From Erythrobacter sp. YJ-T3-07 (lineage in GTDB: Bacteria; Pseudomonadota; Alphaproteobacteria; Sphingomonadales; Sphingomonadaceae): a DNA stretch of 64,000 nt. Under the pieces are notes generated by a model. That model was not told where the DNA came from and made no database searches. It was given only the letters and a program-made list of their open reading frames with translations. The stretch is from NCBI RefSeq assembly GCF_015999305.1, contig NZ_JAEAGP010000001.1, forward strand, positions 1,612,001 to 1,676,000. The letters are read 5' to 3'. Positions within the stretch are counted from its first letter, which is position 1. Each line of letters begins with the position of its first letter. This document shows, piece after piece, positions 1 through 8,344 of this stretch. Both the position numbers and the translations under genes were made by a program.

Positions 1-109
1 GGTGATCGCCGCGGTGCTGACCGCCATTTGGGTGCTCAACTGGGAGCATGGGTGGGTGACCCGCGACATGTTCGACTTCATGCTGCCGCCCAGTCAGCGG
101 GGCGCATAA
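1..109 (+). CDS. C-terminal end of a membrane protein (partial)
   Basis: Only the last 35 codons are inside the window, read in frame from base 2 and ending at a TAA at 107-109. The visible tail begins with a hydrophobic stretch (VIAAVLTAIWVLNW) that looks like the end of a membrane helix, followed by a short polar tail ending in PPSQRGA. The family cannot be named from so little. It converges on the coiled-coil gene that follows. Confidence 0.5.
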   Translation, partial: VIAAVLTAIWVLNWEHGWVTRDMFDFMLPPSQRGA

Positions 110-148
110 CGCTATCCATGGGGGGCGGGACGAAGTGCCCCGGCAGCC

Positions 149-2602
149 TCAGCTGGTCCGCAGCCGTTCCAGCGCCTGCGCCATGGCGACATAGAGCTTG
201 CCCACTTCGGAACCGAGCAGCGTCACCGCCAGCGCGTTGCCGTCGCGGGTCGACAGCAGCGTGCGCAGCATGGCCTCGAAATCGTGGATGTAGCGGTTCA
301 CGTTGCTCCGGAAATCCGCGTCCTCGTCATACAGCTCGGCGATTTCGCGCGCCTGCCGATTGTCGAGCAGGCGCACCGCGCGCCGGGTGAAAACGCCGCG
401 ATCGCCGCGCAGATAGCTGGCCCAGGCAGTGTCGGAGACCTCGCCGGATAGGGACTTGGCGATGTCGATCGCGTTGGAATTGAGGCTTTCGGTAATCAGC
501 GCCACGCGCCGCGCGAAGTCGTTGTCGACCTGCTCCTCGGCCCGCTCGCGCGCGACCGAGACGCGGGATTCGAGATTGCCCGCAAGCTCGTTCACCAGCG
601 CCAGCTGATCGCGCAGCTGGCGTGCGGCATCGCGTGCCGCATCGGCGGAGCGCCCGGTCGCCTCGCGCAGTTCGGCGAGCGCCTCGTCCGCCTGTGTGCG
701 GACCGCATCGCCCACTGCACGGGCCGCCTCCTTGCCGATCTTGGTCCCGAGCTGCTCGCCTTCGCTCTCGGCGTACTCGGCCAGCAGCGTGCGCGCCTTC
801 TCGGCTGTCGTTTCGAGCTGCGAAACCGCCTCGGCGAGACGCTCGCTGGTTGCCTGTGCGACCACACCGGTTTCTTCGTCGAGCGCCGCCAGCGTGGTGC
901 GCAGCGCGGTGATGCCCTCGGCCATGTTTTCGCGCGTTTCGGCCAGCCGGTCGTCGATCCGGTCGGCGACAGAGAAAATCTCCTCCCCCTTCTCGCGGGT
1001 TTCGATCACGTAGGCTGAGAGGCGCTCGCTCTTCTCGGCGCCTTCGTCGATCGTCCGGCGCAGTTTTTCGGAATTGTCCCTCAGCGCCTGCAAGCGCGCC
1101 TCGGCGGCTTCCATCGCGGTGGGTAGGACTTCGCGGCTGTGCTTGGCGCCTGCCTGGATCAGTTCGAGCAGGCGCACCCCGGCCTCGGTCACTTCGTCCA
1201 GCGTGGTGCCGAGCGCGGCGAGCCCTTCGCGCCCGCTGCCCAGCCGCGTTTCGAGATTGTCCGTCGCCTCGAGTAGATTGTCGCGCGAAGATGCGGTGGT
1301 GCTGGCGATCTCGGCCAGTCGCTCACTCGCCTCGGCTAGCCGCTCGGCCGTGCTGTCGCCCGCGTCGGCAATTTCGCGGGCGATCTCGCCATGCTTCTCG
1401 CGCCGTTCCTCGACCGCGGTGTCGATTGCGGAGAGCCGGTCTTCGAGCGAGGCAAGCGCCAGCCGCTCCATCTCTTCCAGCCGGGTGCGCCGGGCGTCGA
1501 CCCACTCGGCGAATTCGCGGTCCCGCTCCTTCATCGACTCGTCGATCCGCACCGCCTCGTCACGCAGCGAGGCAAGCCGTGCCTGCGCCGATTCCATTGC
1601 ATGCTCGTCGATCGACTGAACCTCGCCGATCGCGTCGGTCAGGCGTTCGCGCAGCTTGTCGATCCGGCCCTGAGCGGCCGCCAGCGCCTCGACTTCGCGA
1701 CCGTCAAGATCCGCGCGGAAGCTCTCGCTGCGTTCGCGCAGCGCGGTGAAGCGCGCATCCGCCATTGCCTCGAGTTCGGCGACCCGGTCGCCCAGCGTGG
1801 TCAGGGTGCGATCGACCTGGGTGCGGAAATGTTCGACATGCCGCTCACCCGCCTCACCGAATTCGTTGAGTTTGGTGAGGCCCGTGGTCAGGCCGTCGAG
1901 CGCGCCCTGCGCGCGTTCACCCGCCGAGCCGACGGCGTTTGCGGCATCGCGCGAGGCATTGGCGATCACCGGCAGATCGTCACGCAGGCGGGCCATGTTG
2001 GCCAGCGCGGTTTCGGAGACGCGGGCGATCCGCTCCACCTCTTCGCCGTTTTCGGCCACCAGCGATTCGATCCGGTCGGCATTCTGCGACAGGCGCGAGG
2101 CGGCGACCCGGCCGTGCGATTCCAGTTCGCGGGTCTGCTGGGTCAGGAACTCGCGCGCCAGGCTGAGCTCGCGGTTGATCGCGGTGAGCCGGGTTTCGAG
2201 TTCCGCAATATCCACCGCAGCAGCGCGGGCGGTCGCGCGGAAGCGCGCACTCTGGCGACCCATTCGCTGGCTCGCGGCGAACCATACGAAGGCGATCAGC
2301 AGGGCGGGGACGGACCAGGCGATGATTGCATCGGCCCACATGTTCGGGGCCATTCGGGTGAAACTGTCAGGCCCGCGCGCGATCACGAACAGCGCGGTCC
2401 ACCCGACCAGGGCGATCAGCGCAATGGCGGTGACCAGCGGGCTGGCGATGCGGGGCATGCGCTCCGTGGGCGAATCCTCTTCGTCCACCAGCCATTCCTC
2501 GTCCGGAAAAGCGACCGGTTCGCGGGGGGGGCGCGCAGCATCCTCCGCCTTTGGCTCCGTCGTGTCCTTGCCGACTACTCTGATCGAAGAACCCCCACTC
2601 AT
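149..2602 (-). CDS. Large coiled-coil membrane protein, function unknown
   Basis: An 817-residue protein with an acidic, proline-containing N-terminal tail of about 50 residues. Two hydrophobic segments follow (about residues 53-75 and 88-109), then some 550 residues rich in Ala, Glu, Arg and Leu that should form a long coiled coil. The last ~110 residues look globular and more conserved (DTAWASYLRGDRGVF, then a Tyr/Phe-rich helix). The architecture, two membrane spans with a long cytoplasmic coiled coil, resembles chemoreceptor-like or scaffold proteins. I see no HAMP or methyl-accepting hairpin motif. It is transcribed divergently from the Hpt-like gene at 2674. The function is unknown; a structural or polarity-scaffold role is only a guess. 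Confidence 0.8.
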   Translation of the reverse strand: MSGGSSIRVVGKDTTEPKAEDAARPPREPVAFPDEEWLVDEEDSPTERMPRIASPLVTAIALIALVGWTALFVIARGPDSFTRMAPNMWADAIIAWSVPALLIAFVWFAASQRMGRQSARFRATARAAAVDIAELETRLTAINRELSLAREFLTQQTRELESHGRVAASRLSQNADRIESLVAENGEEVERIARVSETALANMARLRDDLPVIANASRDAANAVGSAGERAQGALDGLTTGLTKLNEFGEAGERHVEHFRTQVDRTLTTLGDRVAELEAMADARFTALRERSESFRADLDGREVEALAAAQGRIDKLRERLTDAIGEVQSIDEHAMESAQARLASLRDEAVRIDESMKERDREFAEWVDARRTRLEEMERLALASLEDRLSAIDTAVEERREKHGEIAREIADAGDSTAERLAEASERLAEIASTTASSRDNLLEATDNLETRLGSGREGLAALGTTLDEVTEAGVRLLELIQAGAKHSREVLPTAMEAAEARLQALRDNSEKLRRTIDEGAEKSERLSAYVIETREKGEEIFSVADRIDDRLAETRENMAEGITALRTTLAALDEETGVVAQATSERLAEAVSQLETTAEKARTLLAEYAESEGEQLGTKIGKEAARAVGDAVRTQADEALAELREATGRSADAARDAARQLRDQLALVNELAGNLESRVSVARERAEEQVDNDFARRVALITESLNSNAIDIAKSLSGEVSDTAWASYLRGDRGVFTRRAVRLLDNRQAREIAELYDEDADFRSNVNRYIHDFEAMLRTLLSTRDGNALAVTLLGSEVGKLYVAMAQALERLRTS

Positions 2603-2673
2603 GATCAGAGGCTTACCACGTTTCCGGGCCGGTTAAACCCCACGTTAACGCACCGTCCGCTAGAATAATCCAC

Positions 2674-2985
2674 ATGGCTTTCGAGAATGCTGCCTTTACC
2701 GCTACGCTCACCGCTGCGGCGGGTGACGATCCTGCGCTGCTCAGCGAGTTGCGCGGCGCGTTTCGCGAAAGCCTGGCCCAGCAGATCGACCTTTTGCACC
2801 GTTCGCGTTGCGACGGGAACTGGCTGGTCGCGGCCCAGCGGATCAAGGGACTCGCCGCCAGCTTCCACGCTGACGAGCTGATCGTGCTGGCACAAGGCGC
2901 GATCGATGCCGCCCCGGGAGACCCGGTGGCGCTGCGCGGCCTCGACGGTTTTCTCGCCGAATTCGATAGGGTTACGACCGATTGA
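2674..2985 (+). CDS. Hpt-like protein lacking the phospho-histidine
   Basis: A 103-residue protein whose pattern matches a four-helix histidine phosphotransfer (Hpt) domain: DPALLSELRGAF, then a helix, then AAQRIKGLAASFHADEL. In active Hpt proteins the core reads AAHxLKG with the His phosphorylated. Here the His position is Gln55 (codon CAG at 2836-2838) while the flanking Lys and Gly are kept. It should not carry a phosphate, so it may be a docking or inhibitory relative. It lies upstream of an unknown gene and a kinase that also lacks its His. The Hpt assignment comes from pattern matching and the protein is small, so it is moderately secure. Confidence 0.65.
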   Translation: MAFENAAFTATLTAAAGDDPALLSELRGAFRESLAQQIDLLHRSRCDGNWLVAAQRIKGLAASFHADELIVLAQGAIDAAPGDPVALRGLDGFLAEFDRVTTD

Positions 2986-3162
2986 TCCGTCGCCCTGCGG
3001 GGCATGGGACGAATTGCGCAAAACCGCTGCATTTCCCCCCGAATCTTGCGCATTTCAGCCGTTCGGGGCCTGCATACGCGTGTCCGCTGTGCTAGACGCT
3101 GCGCATTGTGGCAAACGATCAGGGATAATCGCCCCTTAACGATAGGCGGCTAAGCAGGCAGC

Positions 3163-4140
3163 GTGACCGATAGCTCGATGAACAGCGTGCCGGATTCTAT
3201 TCTGGACGACCACCCGGTCGACGCGGGCCTGCGTGCCGAGCTGGCGCGCGGCGACATGGCGCTGTCCACCCTCACGCCGGTCCTGACCCACTTCCTTAGC
3301 ACCCACGACCGTTCCCTGTTCAGCGACTCGATCATCGCGCGTGTACGCGGCATGATGCGCAGCGCCGCCTACCGCCTGCTGCGGGTCGAGGCGGAGGAGA
3401 TCGGCGCGAACGACGTGTTCGGCTATGCCGAAAACCGGGCCGACGCGCTGGCCGAAGACCTTGCCACGCACGCCGCGTTTCTGAGCCATTGCCATGCGCT
3501 GTCGATCGAATGGCAGCTGGCCGACCGGCTGCGCGGACGCAACGGGATCGACCCCGTGCTCTCGCCGCTGCTGCAATCGCTGATCGCATCGGGCGATGGC
3601 GATCTGTCGGACGCGGCAATGGCCACGCTGGCCGCGCAGGCGCGCTTTATCGAGCAGCAGAAGCGCATGGAGATGCCGCTGGCCGAATTGCCGGAGGATC
3701 AGTTCGCCCACCTCATCGGCGTCTGGCGGCGCCAGCGCGAGGATGTGAGCGATGATCTGGCGAGCACGGTGGAAAGCCGAATCCGCCAGATGCGCAGCGA
3801 GAACGAGGCGCGACTTTCCTTGCTCGACCGCACTTTCCACGGGCTCGGCGCGCGCAGCGACGTCGCGCTGTCGCTGACCCATGCGGGTGCAGCGATGTTC
3901 CTGACCGCGCTGGGACACAGGGCAGGGCAGGAGCGCGATATCGCGGTCGTCTCGACCAATGATCGCCAGCTTGTCCGCTTTGCGCTGTCTCTTCGCGCTG
4001 CGGGCCTCAGCCCGGCAGAAGCGCGGGCGCAATTGCGCTGCCTGCATCCCGACGCAACGCTGCCCGTCGCGGTCGATCAGTTGACGACACATGATGCGCG
4101 CGCGCTGCTATCCTCCTCGCCCTTCGGGCATGTCGAGTAA
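3163..4140 (+). CDS. Conserved-looking helical protein of unknown function, upstream of sensor kinase
   Basis: A 325-residue soluble protein, predicted almost all helical, with no signal peptide or membrane segment. I do not recognise a named domain; the helical-repeat flavour recalls DUF2336-type proteins, but I cannot confirm that. An alternative ATG lies at 3178, six codons in. The 3' end overlaps the possible ATG of the following kinase (4130) by 11 bases, which suggests one operon and coupled translation. Upstream, 177 bp separate it from the Hpt-like gene, enough for its own promoter. The context suggests a role in the same signalling pathway as the downstream kinase. Confidence 0.65.
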   Translation: MTDSSMNSVPDSILDDHPVDAGLRAELARGDMALSTLTPVLTHFLSTHDRSLFSDSIIARVRGMMRSAAYRLLRVEAEEIGANDVFGYAENRADALAEDLATHAAFLSHCHALSIEWQLADRLRGRNGIDPVLSPLLQSLIASGDGDLSDAAMATLAAQARFIEQQKRMEMPLAELPEDQFAHLIGVWRRQREDVSDDLASTVESRIRQMRSENEARLSLLDRTFHGLGARSDVALSLTHAGAAMFLTALGHRAGQERDIAVVSTNDRQLVRFALSLRAAGLSPAEARAQLRCLHPDATLPVAVDQLTTHDARALLSSSPFGHVE

Positions 4141-5527
4141 GCCCATGGAAGAGAGTACAACCAGCTACATCGCGCGTGCGCGCACCGATGCGAAGGACCG
4201 CCTGATTGCGGCGGACGAGCCGCTCGCCTCGCTCCAGCGGCGAGCGGGGGGCGAGATCCCCGGCACGATCGCGATTCCGGAGCTGCGCGAACAGGTGCGC
4301 AAGGCGCGCCGAACGAACCTGCGGCTCGGGCGGACGATTCATGCCTTCGACGGGACCGACCGGATCAAGTCGTGGATGGAGATCGTGCCGGTCGAGGAAG
4401 ACGATCAGTCGGAATCGGGCTGCTCGATCGGCATCGTCACCTGGCAGGCGAGCCCGCCGCCGGTGGAGCGTGACGACGAGGCTGCTGCGCGGCGCGATGC
4501 GATCGACGATGCGCTGGCAGAACTCCACGCGCGGCTCGACCCCGCGCAAAAGGTCCTGACCGTTCATACCGACGCCGAAGACCTGCAACCGCTGCTTCGC
4601 CGGATGAGCGAGAATCTCGGCCAGCCGTGGACCGATTTCGTCAATATCGCTGGCAGCCAGCACGCCCAGCCGCTGCATTGGCGGCTGCTCGATCAGTCTC
4701 GCGTCTCGATCGATGGCAGCCCGCGCCAGTGGACCGCACGGCTGATCCCGCTGGGTGAGCCGACCCCCGGATCGCAGGGCTTCGAGCTTTATCTGATTGC
4801 CAATCGCGCGTGGGTCACGCGGGCGCAGCGGCGCGACCGGCGGACCGAGGATGGCGCGTCGATCGGGCGCGATCTCACCCCGATCCTGCGCCAGCCGATA
4901 GCCCGCATCGTCGCCAATGCGGAGACGATCCGCGCGCGGCTCGCCGGGCCGCTAGGCGACGAATATAGCGAGTATGCGCGCGATATCGTCAACGCGGGGC
5001 AGCACCTGCTGTCGCTGGTCGACGATCTGACCGATCTCGAAGTGGTCGAGGCGGACGGTTTCCGCGCCGCGCCCGACCCGATCGATCTCGCCGATGTCGC
5101 GCGCCGCGCAGCGGGCATTCTGGCGGTTCGTGCGCAGGAGAAGCGGATCAAAATCAGCGCGCCACCTGCCGATGCGAGCCAGCCCGCCACTGCGGAATTT
5201 CGCCGGGTGTTGCAGGTTCTGCTCAACCTGATCGGCAATGCGATCCGCTATTCGCCCGAAGGTTCGACCATCACAGTCACCCTCGGCTCCGATGACAAGC
5301 GTGCGCGCGTATCGGTGATCGATCAGGGGCCGGGCCTCGACCAGCAGGCACAGCGAATAGTGTTCGACAAGTTCGAACGGCTCGGCCGCAGTGGCGGCGG
5401 CGGCTCGGGGCTGGGTCTCTACATTTCCAAGCGTCTGGCACAGGCGATGGGCGGCGACCTCACCATTACGAGCACTCCGGGCGAGGGGGCTACCTTCACG
5501 CTGTCGGTGCCAGGACGCAGCGAATAA
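4130..5527 (+). CDS. Sensor histidine kinase-like protein with a degenerate H-box
   Basis: A 465-residue cytoplasmic protein (460 if translated from the ATG at 4145). The N-terminal ~240 residues are a sensory region that may contain a PAS-like fold. A dimerisation helix pair follows (about 243-300), then a complete HATPase domain with N box (NLIGNAIRYSPEG), G1 (DQGPGL), F box (FDKFERLG) and G2 (GSGLGLYISKRL). In the H-box, where PleC-like kinases read HELRTPL, this protein reads PILRQPI, so the phospho-accepting His is Pro (codon at 4880-4882). ATP binding looks intact, but autophosphorylation at the usual site is impossible. It overlaps the preceding gene and is followed by a strong terminator hairpin. 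Confidence 0.8.
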   Translation: MSSKPMEESTTSYIARARTDAKDRLIAADEPLASLQRRAGGEIPGTIAIPELREQVRKARRTNLRLGRTIHAFDGTDRIKSWMEIVPVEEDDQSESGCSIGIVTWQASPPPVERDDEAAARRDAIDDALAELHARLDPAQKVLTVHTDAEDLQPLLRRMSENLGQPWTDFVNIAGSQHAQPLHWRLLDQSRVSIDGSPRQWTARLIPLGEPTPGSQGFELYLIANRAWVTRAQRRDRRTEDGASIGRDLTPILRQPIARIVANAETIRARLAGPLGDEYSEYARDIVNAGQHLLSLVDDLTDLEVVEADGFRAAPDPIDLADVARRAAGILAVRAQEKRIKISAPPADASQPATAEFRRVLQVLLNLIGNAIRYSPEGSTITVTLGSDDKRARVSVIDQGPGLDQQAQRIVFDKFERLGRSGGGGSGLGLYISKRLAQAMGGDLTITSTPGEGATFTLSVPGRSE

Positions 5528-5556
5528 AAAAGGCCGCGCAGATCGCGCGGCCTTTT
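5528..5556. terminator. Bidirectional intrinsic terminator
   Basis: A perfect 12-bp stem, AAAAGGCCGCGC against GCGCGGCCTTTT with a 5-base loop, lies between the convergent kinase gene and gltA. The A-run on one side and T-run on the other let it work in both directions. Confidence 0.85.
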
Positions 5557-5572
5557 CATTCAGAATGACGCC

Positions 5573-6859
5573 TCAGCGCTTGTCGACGGGCACGTAGTCG
5601 CGCTGCGTCGGGCCAGTGTAGAGCTGGCGCGGACGGCCGATGACCTGCGCGGGATCGGAGATCATCTCGTTCCACTGCGCGACCCAGCCGACCGTGCGGG
5701 CCAGCGCGAACAGCGCGGTGAACATGGTGGTCGGGAAGCCGATCGCCGAGAGGATGATGCCCGAGTAGAAGTCGACGTTGGGGAACAGCTTCTTCTCGAT
5801 GAAGTAGTCGTCGTTCAGCGCCATTTCTTCCAGCCGCAGGGCAGTTTCGAACACGGGATCGTCGACCTTTAGCGCTTCGAACACTTCGCGCACGGTCTTC
5901 TGCATCACGGTCGCGCGCGGGTCGTAGTTCTTGTACACGCGGTGGCCGAAGCCCATCAGGCGGAACGGGTCGTCCTTGTCCTTGGCCCGCTCGATATAGT
6001 GCGGGATGTTCTCCGGACGGCCGATTTCACGCAGCATGTTGAGCGCGGCTTCGTTGGCACCGCCATGCGCGGGGCCCCACAGGCACGCGATCCCGGCGGA
6101 GATGCACGCAAACGGGTTGGCGCCCGACGAACCGGCGAGACGCACGGTGCTGGTCGAGGCGTTCTGTTCGTGGTCGGCATGGAGGATGAAAATCCGGTCC
6201 ATCGCCTTTTCGACCTCGGGGATCACCTCGTAGGGCTCTGCCGGCACGCCGAAGGTCATGCGTAGGAAATTGCCCGTGTAGCTGAGCGAATTGTCCGGCT
6301 GCATGAAGGGCTGGCCGATCGAATACTTGTACGCCATCGCCGCAATGGTCGGCATCTTGGCGATCAGGCGGTGGCTGGAAATCTTGCGATGTTCCGGGTC
6401 CGCGATGTCGGTGCTGTCGTGATAGAAGGCCGACAGCGCGCCGACCACGCCGCACATGATCGCCATCGGGTGCGCGTCGCGGCGGAAACCGCGGTAGAAG
6501 GTCATCAGCTGCTCGTGCAGCATGGTGTGACGGGTGATGGTGTAGGAGAATTCGTCCAGCTCGCTGGCCGACGGCAGTTCGCCGTTCAGCAGCAGGTAGG
6601 ACACTTCCATGAAGCTGGAATGCTCGGCCAGCTGCCCGATCGGATAGCCGCGGTGCAGCAGAACGCCTTCTTCGCCATCGATGAAGGTCAGGGCGCTTTC
6701 ACAGCTGGCGGTCGACTTGAAACCGGGATCGTAGGTGAAGCGGTTGGTCGATCCGTAGAACTTGCGGATGTCCACGACCTCGGGCCCGCACGTGCCTTGC
6801 AGCACGGGAAATTCCTGAGTGTCGCCGGCAATCTCCAGCTTGGCGGTAGTATCCGACAT
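5573..6859 (-). CDS. gltA: Citrate synthase
   Basis: Condenses acetyl-CoA with oxaloacetate to citrate at the entry of the TCA cycle. The 428-residue length fits the large hexameric Gram-negative type. Catalytic motifs are present at the expected positions: [10 protein letters not shown] with His265, [14 protein letters not shown] with His306, and the substrate-binding [10 protein letters not shown] stretch around residue 227. The C-terminus ends in the usual [10 protein letters not shown] region. The gene is followed by the shared terminator and preceded by gltX only 10 bp upstream on the same strand, so both may be co-transcribed. Confidence 0.97.
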   Translation of the reverse strand: MSDTTAKLEIAGDTQEFPVLQGTCGPEVVDIRKFYGSTNRFTYDPGFKSTASCESALTFIDGEEGVLLHRGYPIGQLAEHSSFMEVSYLLLNGELPSASELDEFSYTITRHTMLHEQLMTFYRGFRRDAHPMAIMCGVVGALSAFYHDSTDIADPEHRKISSHRLIAKMPTIAAMAYKYSIGQPFMQPDNSLSYTGNFLRMTFGVPAEPYEVIPEVEKAMDRIFILHADHEQNASTSTVRLAGSSGANPFACISAGIACLWGPAHGGANEAALNMLREIGRPENIPHYIERAKDKDDPFRLMGFGHRVYKNYDPRATVMQKTVREVFEALKVDDPVFETALRLEEMALNDDYFIEKKLFPNVDFYSGIILSAIGFPTTMFTALFALARTVGWVAQWNEMISDPAQVIGRPRQLYTGPTQRDYVPVDKR

Positions 6860-6869
6860 GTGGGTCTCC

Positions 6870-8315
6870 TTAGTCTTGAGTGGGGTTCGCCGAAACGGCC
6901 TGTGCGTCTATCCGCGCAAGCGACTCCTCCTTGCCGAGGAGGGCGAGAACATCGAAAATTCCAGGGCTCGTCGTGGTCCCGGTAAGGGCGGCACGAAGAG
7001 GTTGGGCGAGCTTTCCGAGGCCCACTTCCAGCCGCTCCGCAAGCGATTTGGTAGTGGCTTCCAGTGCCTCGATTGTCCAGTCGCTTTGCCCGACGAGCTC
7101 GGCAGACACCTGCGCCAGTCGCGCCCGTGCCTCGTCGTCGAGCAGGCCGGCGGCCTTCTCGGTCATCGTGAGGGGGCGCTTGGCGAACAGGAAGCGCGCA
7201 TTCTCGGCAAGCTCGTGCGTGTCTTTCGCGCGGGTCTTGAGCACGGGCATGGCGCGGGTCAGCAGATCCTGGTCGATTTCTCCATCGACGCTGCCCGCCA
7301 GTTCGCCCGCAACGATCTGCGCCAGCCGCGCATCGTCGGCCTCGCGAATATAGTGGCCGTTGAGGTTCTGCAGCTTCTTGATGTCGAAGCGCGCCGGGCT
7401 GCGGCCCACGCCGTCCAGATCGAACAGCTCGATCGCCTCGGCCTGGGTGATTTCCTCGCGGTCGCCATGGCCCCAGCCAAGCCGCAGGAGGTAGTTGAAC
7501 AGCGCCTCGGGCAGGATGCCAAGCTCGTCGCGATAGGCTTCCACGCCGACCGCGCCGTGGCGCTTGGACAGCTTGGCCCCGTCGCTGCCGTGGATCAGCG
7601 GGACATGGGCATAGACCGGATCGTCCCAGCCGCCTTCGATCGCGTTCATCGCGCGGTAGATGGGCAGCTGGCGGAAGGCGTTGTTGAGGTGATCGTCGCC
7701 GCGGATCACGTGGGTCACGCCCATGTCGTGGTCGTCCACCACCACTGCGAGCATGTAGGTCGGCGTGCCGTCCGCGCGCAGCAGGATGTAATCGTCGATC
7801 TCTTCGTTCCTGACCGTCACGCGGCCCTGAACCTGATCCTCGATCGCGGTCTCGCCGTCCTTGGCCACCTTGAGGCGGACCGTGAAGGGCTGGCCTTCCT
7901 GTTGGGGGCCAGGCTCGCGGTCGCGCCAGCGCCCGTCATAGCGCATCGGCTGCTTGTTCGCGCGCTGTTCGGCGCGCATCGCCTCGAGTTCCTCGGGGGT
8001 CGCGTAGCAGCGGTAGGCGTGGCCGTGAGCGAGCAGCGTGTTTGCCACGTCGGCGTGGCGCTGGGCCCGCTGCGACTGGAACACCGGCTCCTCGTCAAAG
8101 GAGAGGCCGAGCCAGTCGAGCCCTTCGATGATCTTGTCGATCGCGTCCTGCGTGGAGCGCTTCGCGTCGGTATCCTCGATCCGCAGCAGCGCCTTACCGC
8201 CGTGGTGGCGGGCGTAGAGCCAGTTGAACAACGCGGTGCGCGCGCCGCCGAGATGCAGGTAGCCGGTCGGAGATGGGGCGAAGCGTGTAATGATCGTACC
8301 GGTTTCGCTTGCCAT
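6870..8315 (-). CDS. gltX: Glutamyl-tRNA synthetase
   Basis: Charges tRNA-Glu with glutamate in the cytoplasm. The class I signature is present: a HIGH-type motif [11 protein letters not shown] at residues 14-24 and a KMSKS-type motif KLSKR near residue 250. The length of 481 residues is normal for bacterial GltX. I chose the ATG at 8315 because GGAAAGGAA precedes it at good spacing; an in-frame ATG at 8336 would sit on top of that site. It is divergent from comEC, with only 29 bp between the starts, and continues into gltA. Confidence 0.96.
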   Translation of the reverse strand: MASETGTIITRFAPSPTGYLHLGGARTALFNWLYARHHGGKALLRIEDTDAKRSTQDAIDKIIEGLDWLGLSFDEEPVFQSQRAQRHADVANTLLAHGHAYRCYATPEELEAMRAEQRANKQPMRYDGRWRDREPGPQQEGQPFTVRLKVAKDGETAIEDQVQGRVTVRNEEIDDYILLRADGTPTYMLAVVVDDHDMGVTHVIRGDDHLNNAFRQLPIYRAMNAIEGGWDDPVYAHVPLIHGSDGAKLSKRHGAVGVEAYRDELGILPEALFNYLLRLGWGHGDREEITQAEAIELFDLDGVGRSPARFDIKKLQNLNGHYIREADDARLAQIVAGELAGSVDGEIDQDLLTRAMPVLKTRAKDTHELAENARFLFAKRPLTMTEKAAGLLDDEARARLAQVSAELVGQSDWTIEALEATTKSLAERLEVGLGKLAQPLRAALTGTTTSPGIFDVLALLGKEESLARIDAQAVSANPTQD

Positions 8316-8344
8316 CCTGGCGCGGTTCCTTTCCATTTCGGTTC

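Noticed and set aside
1391..2668. A 425-codon open frame antisense to the coiled-coil gene
   Set aside because: It is a shadow caused by high GC and strong codon bias in the real gene; the product has no recognisable motif and no ribosome-binding site.
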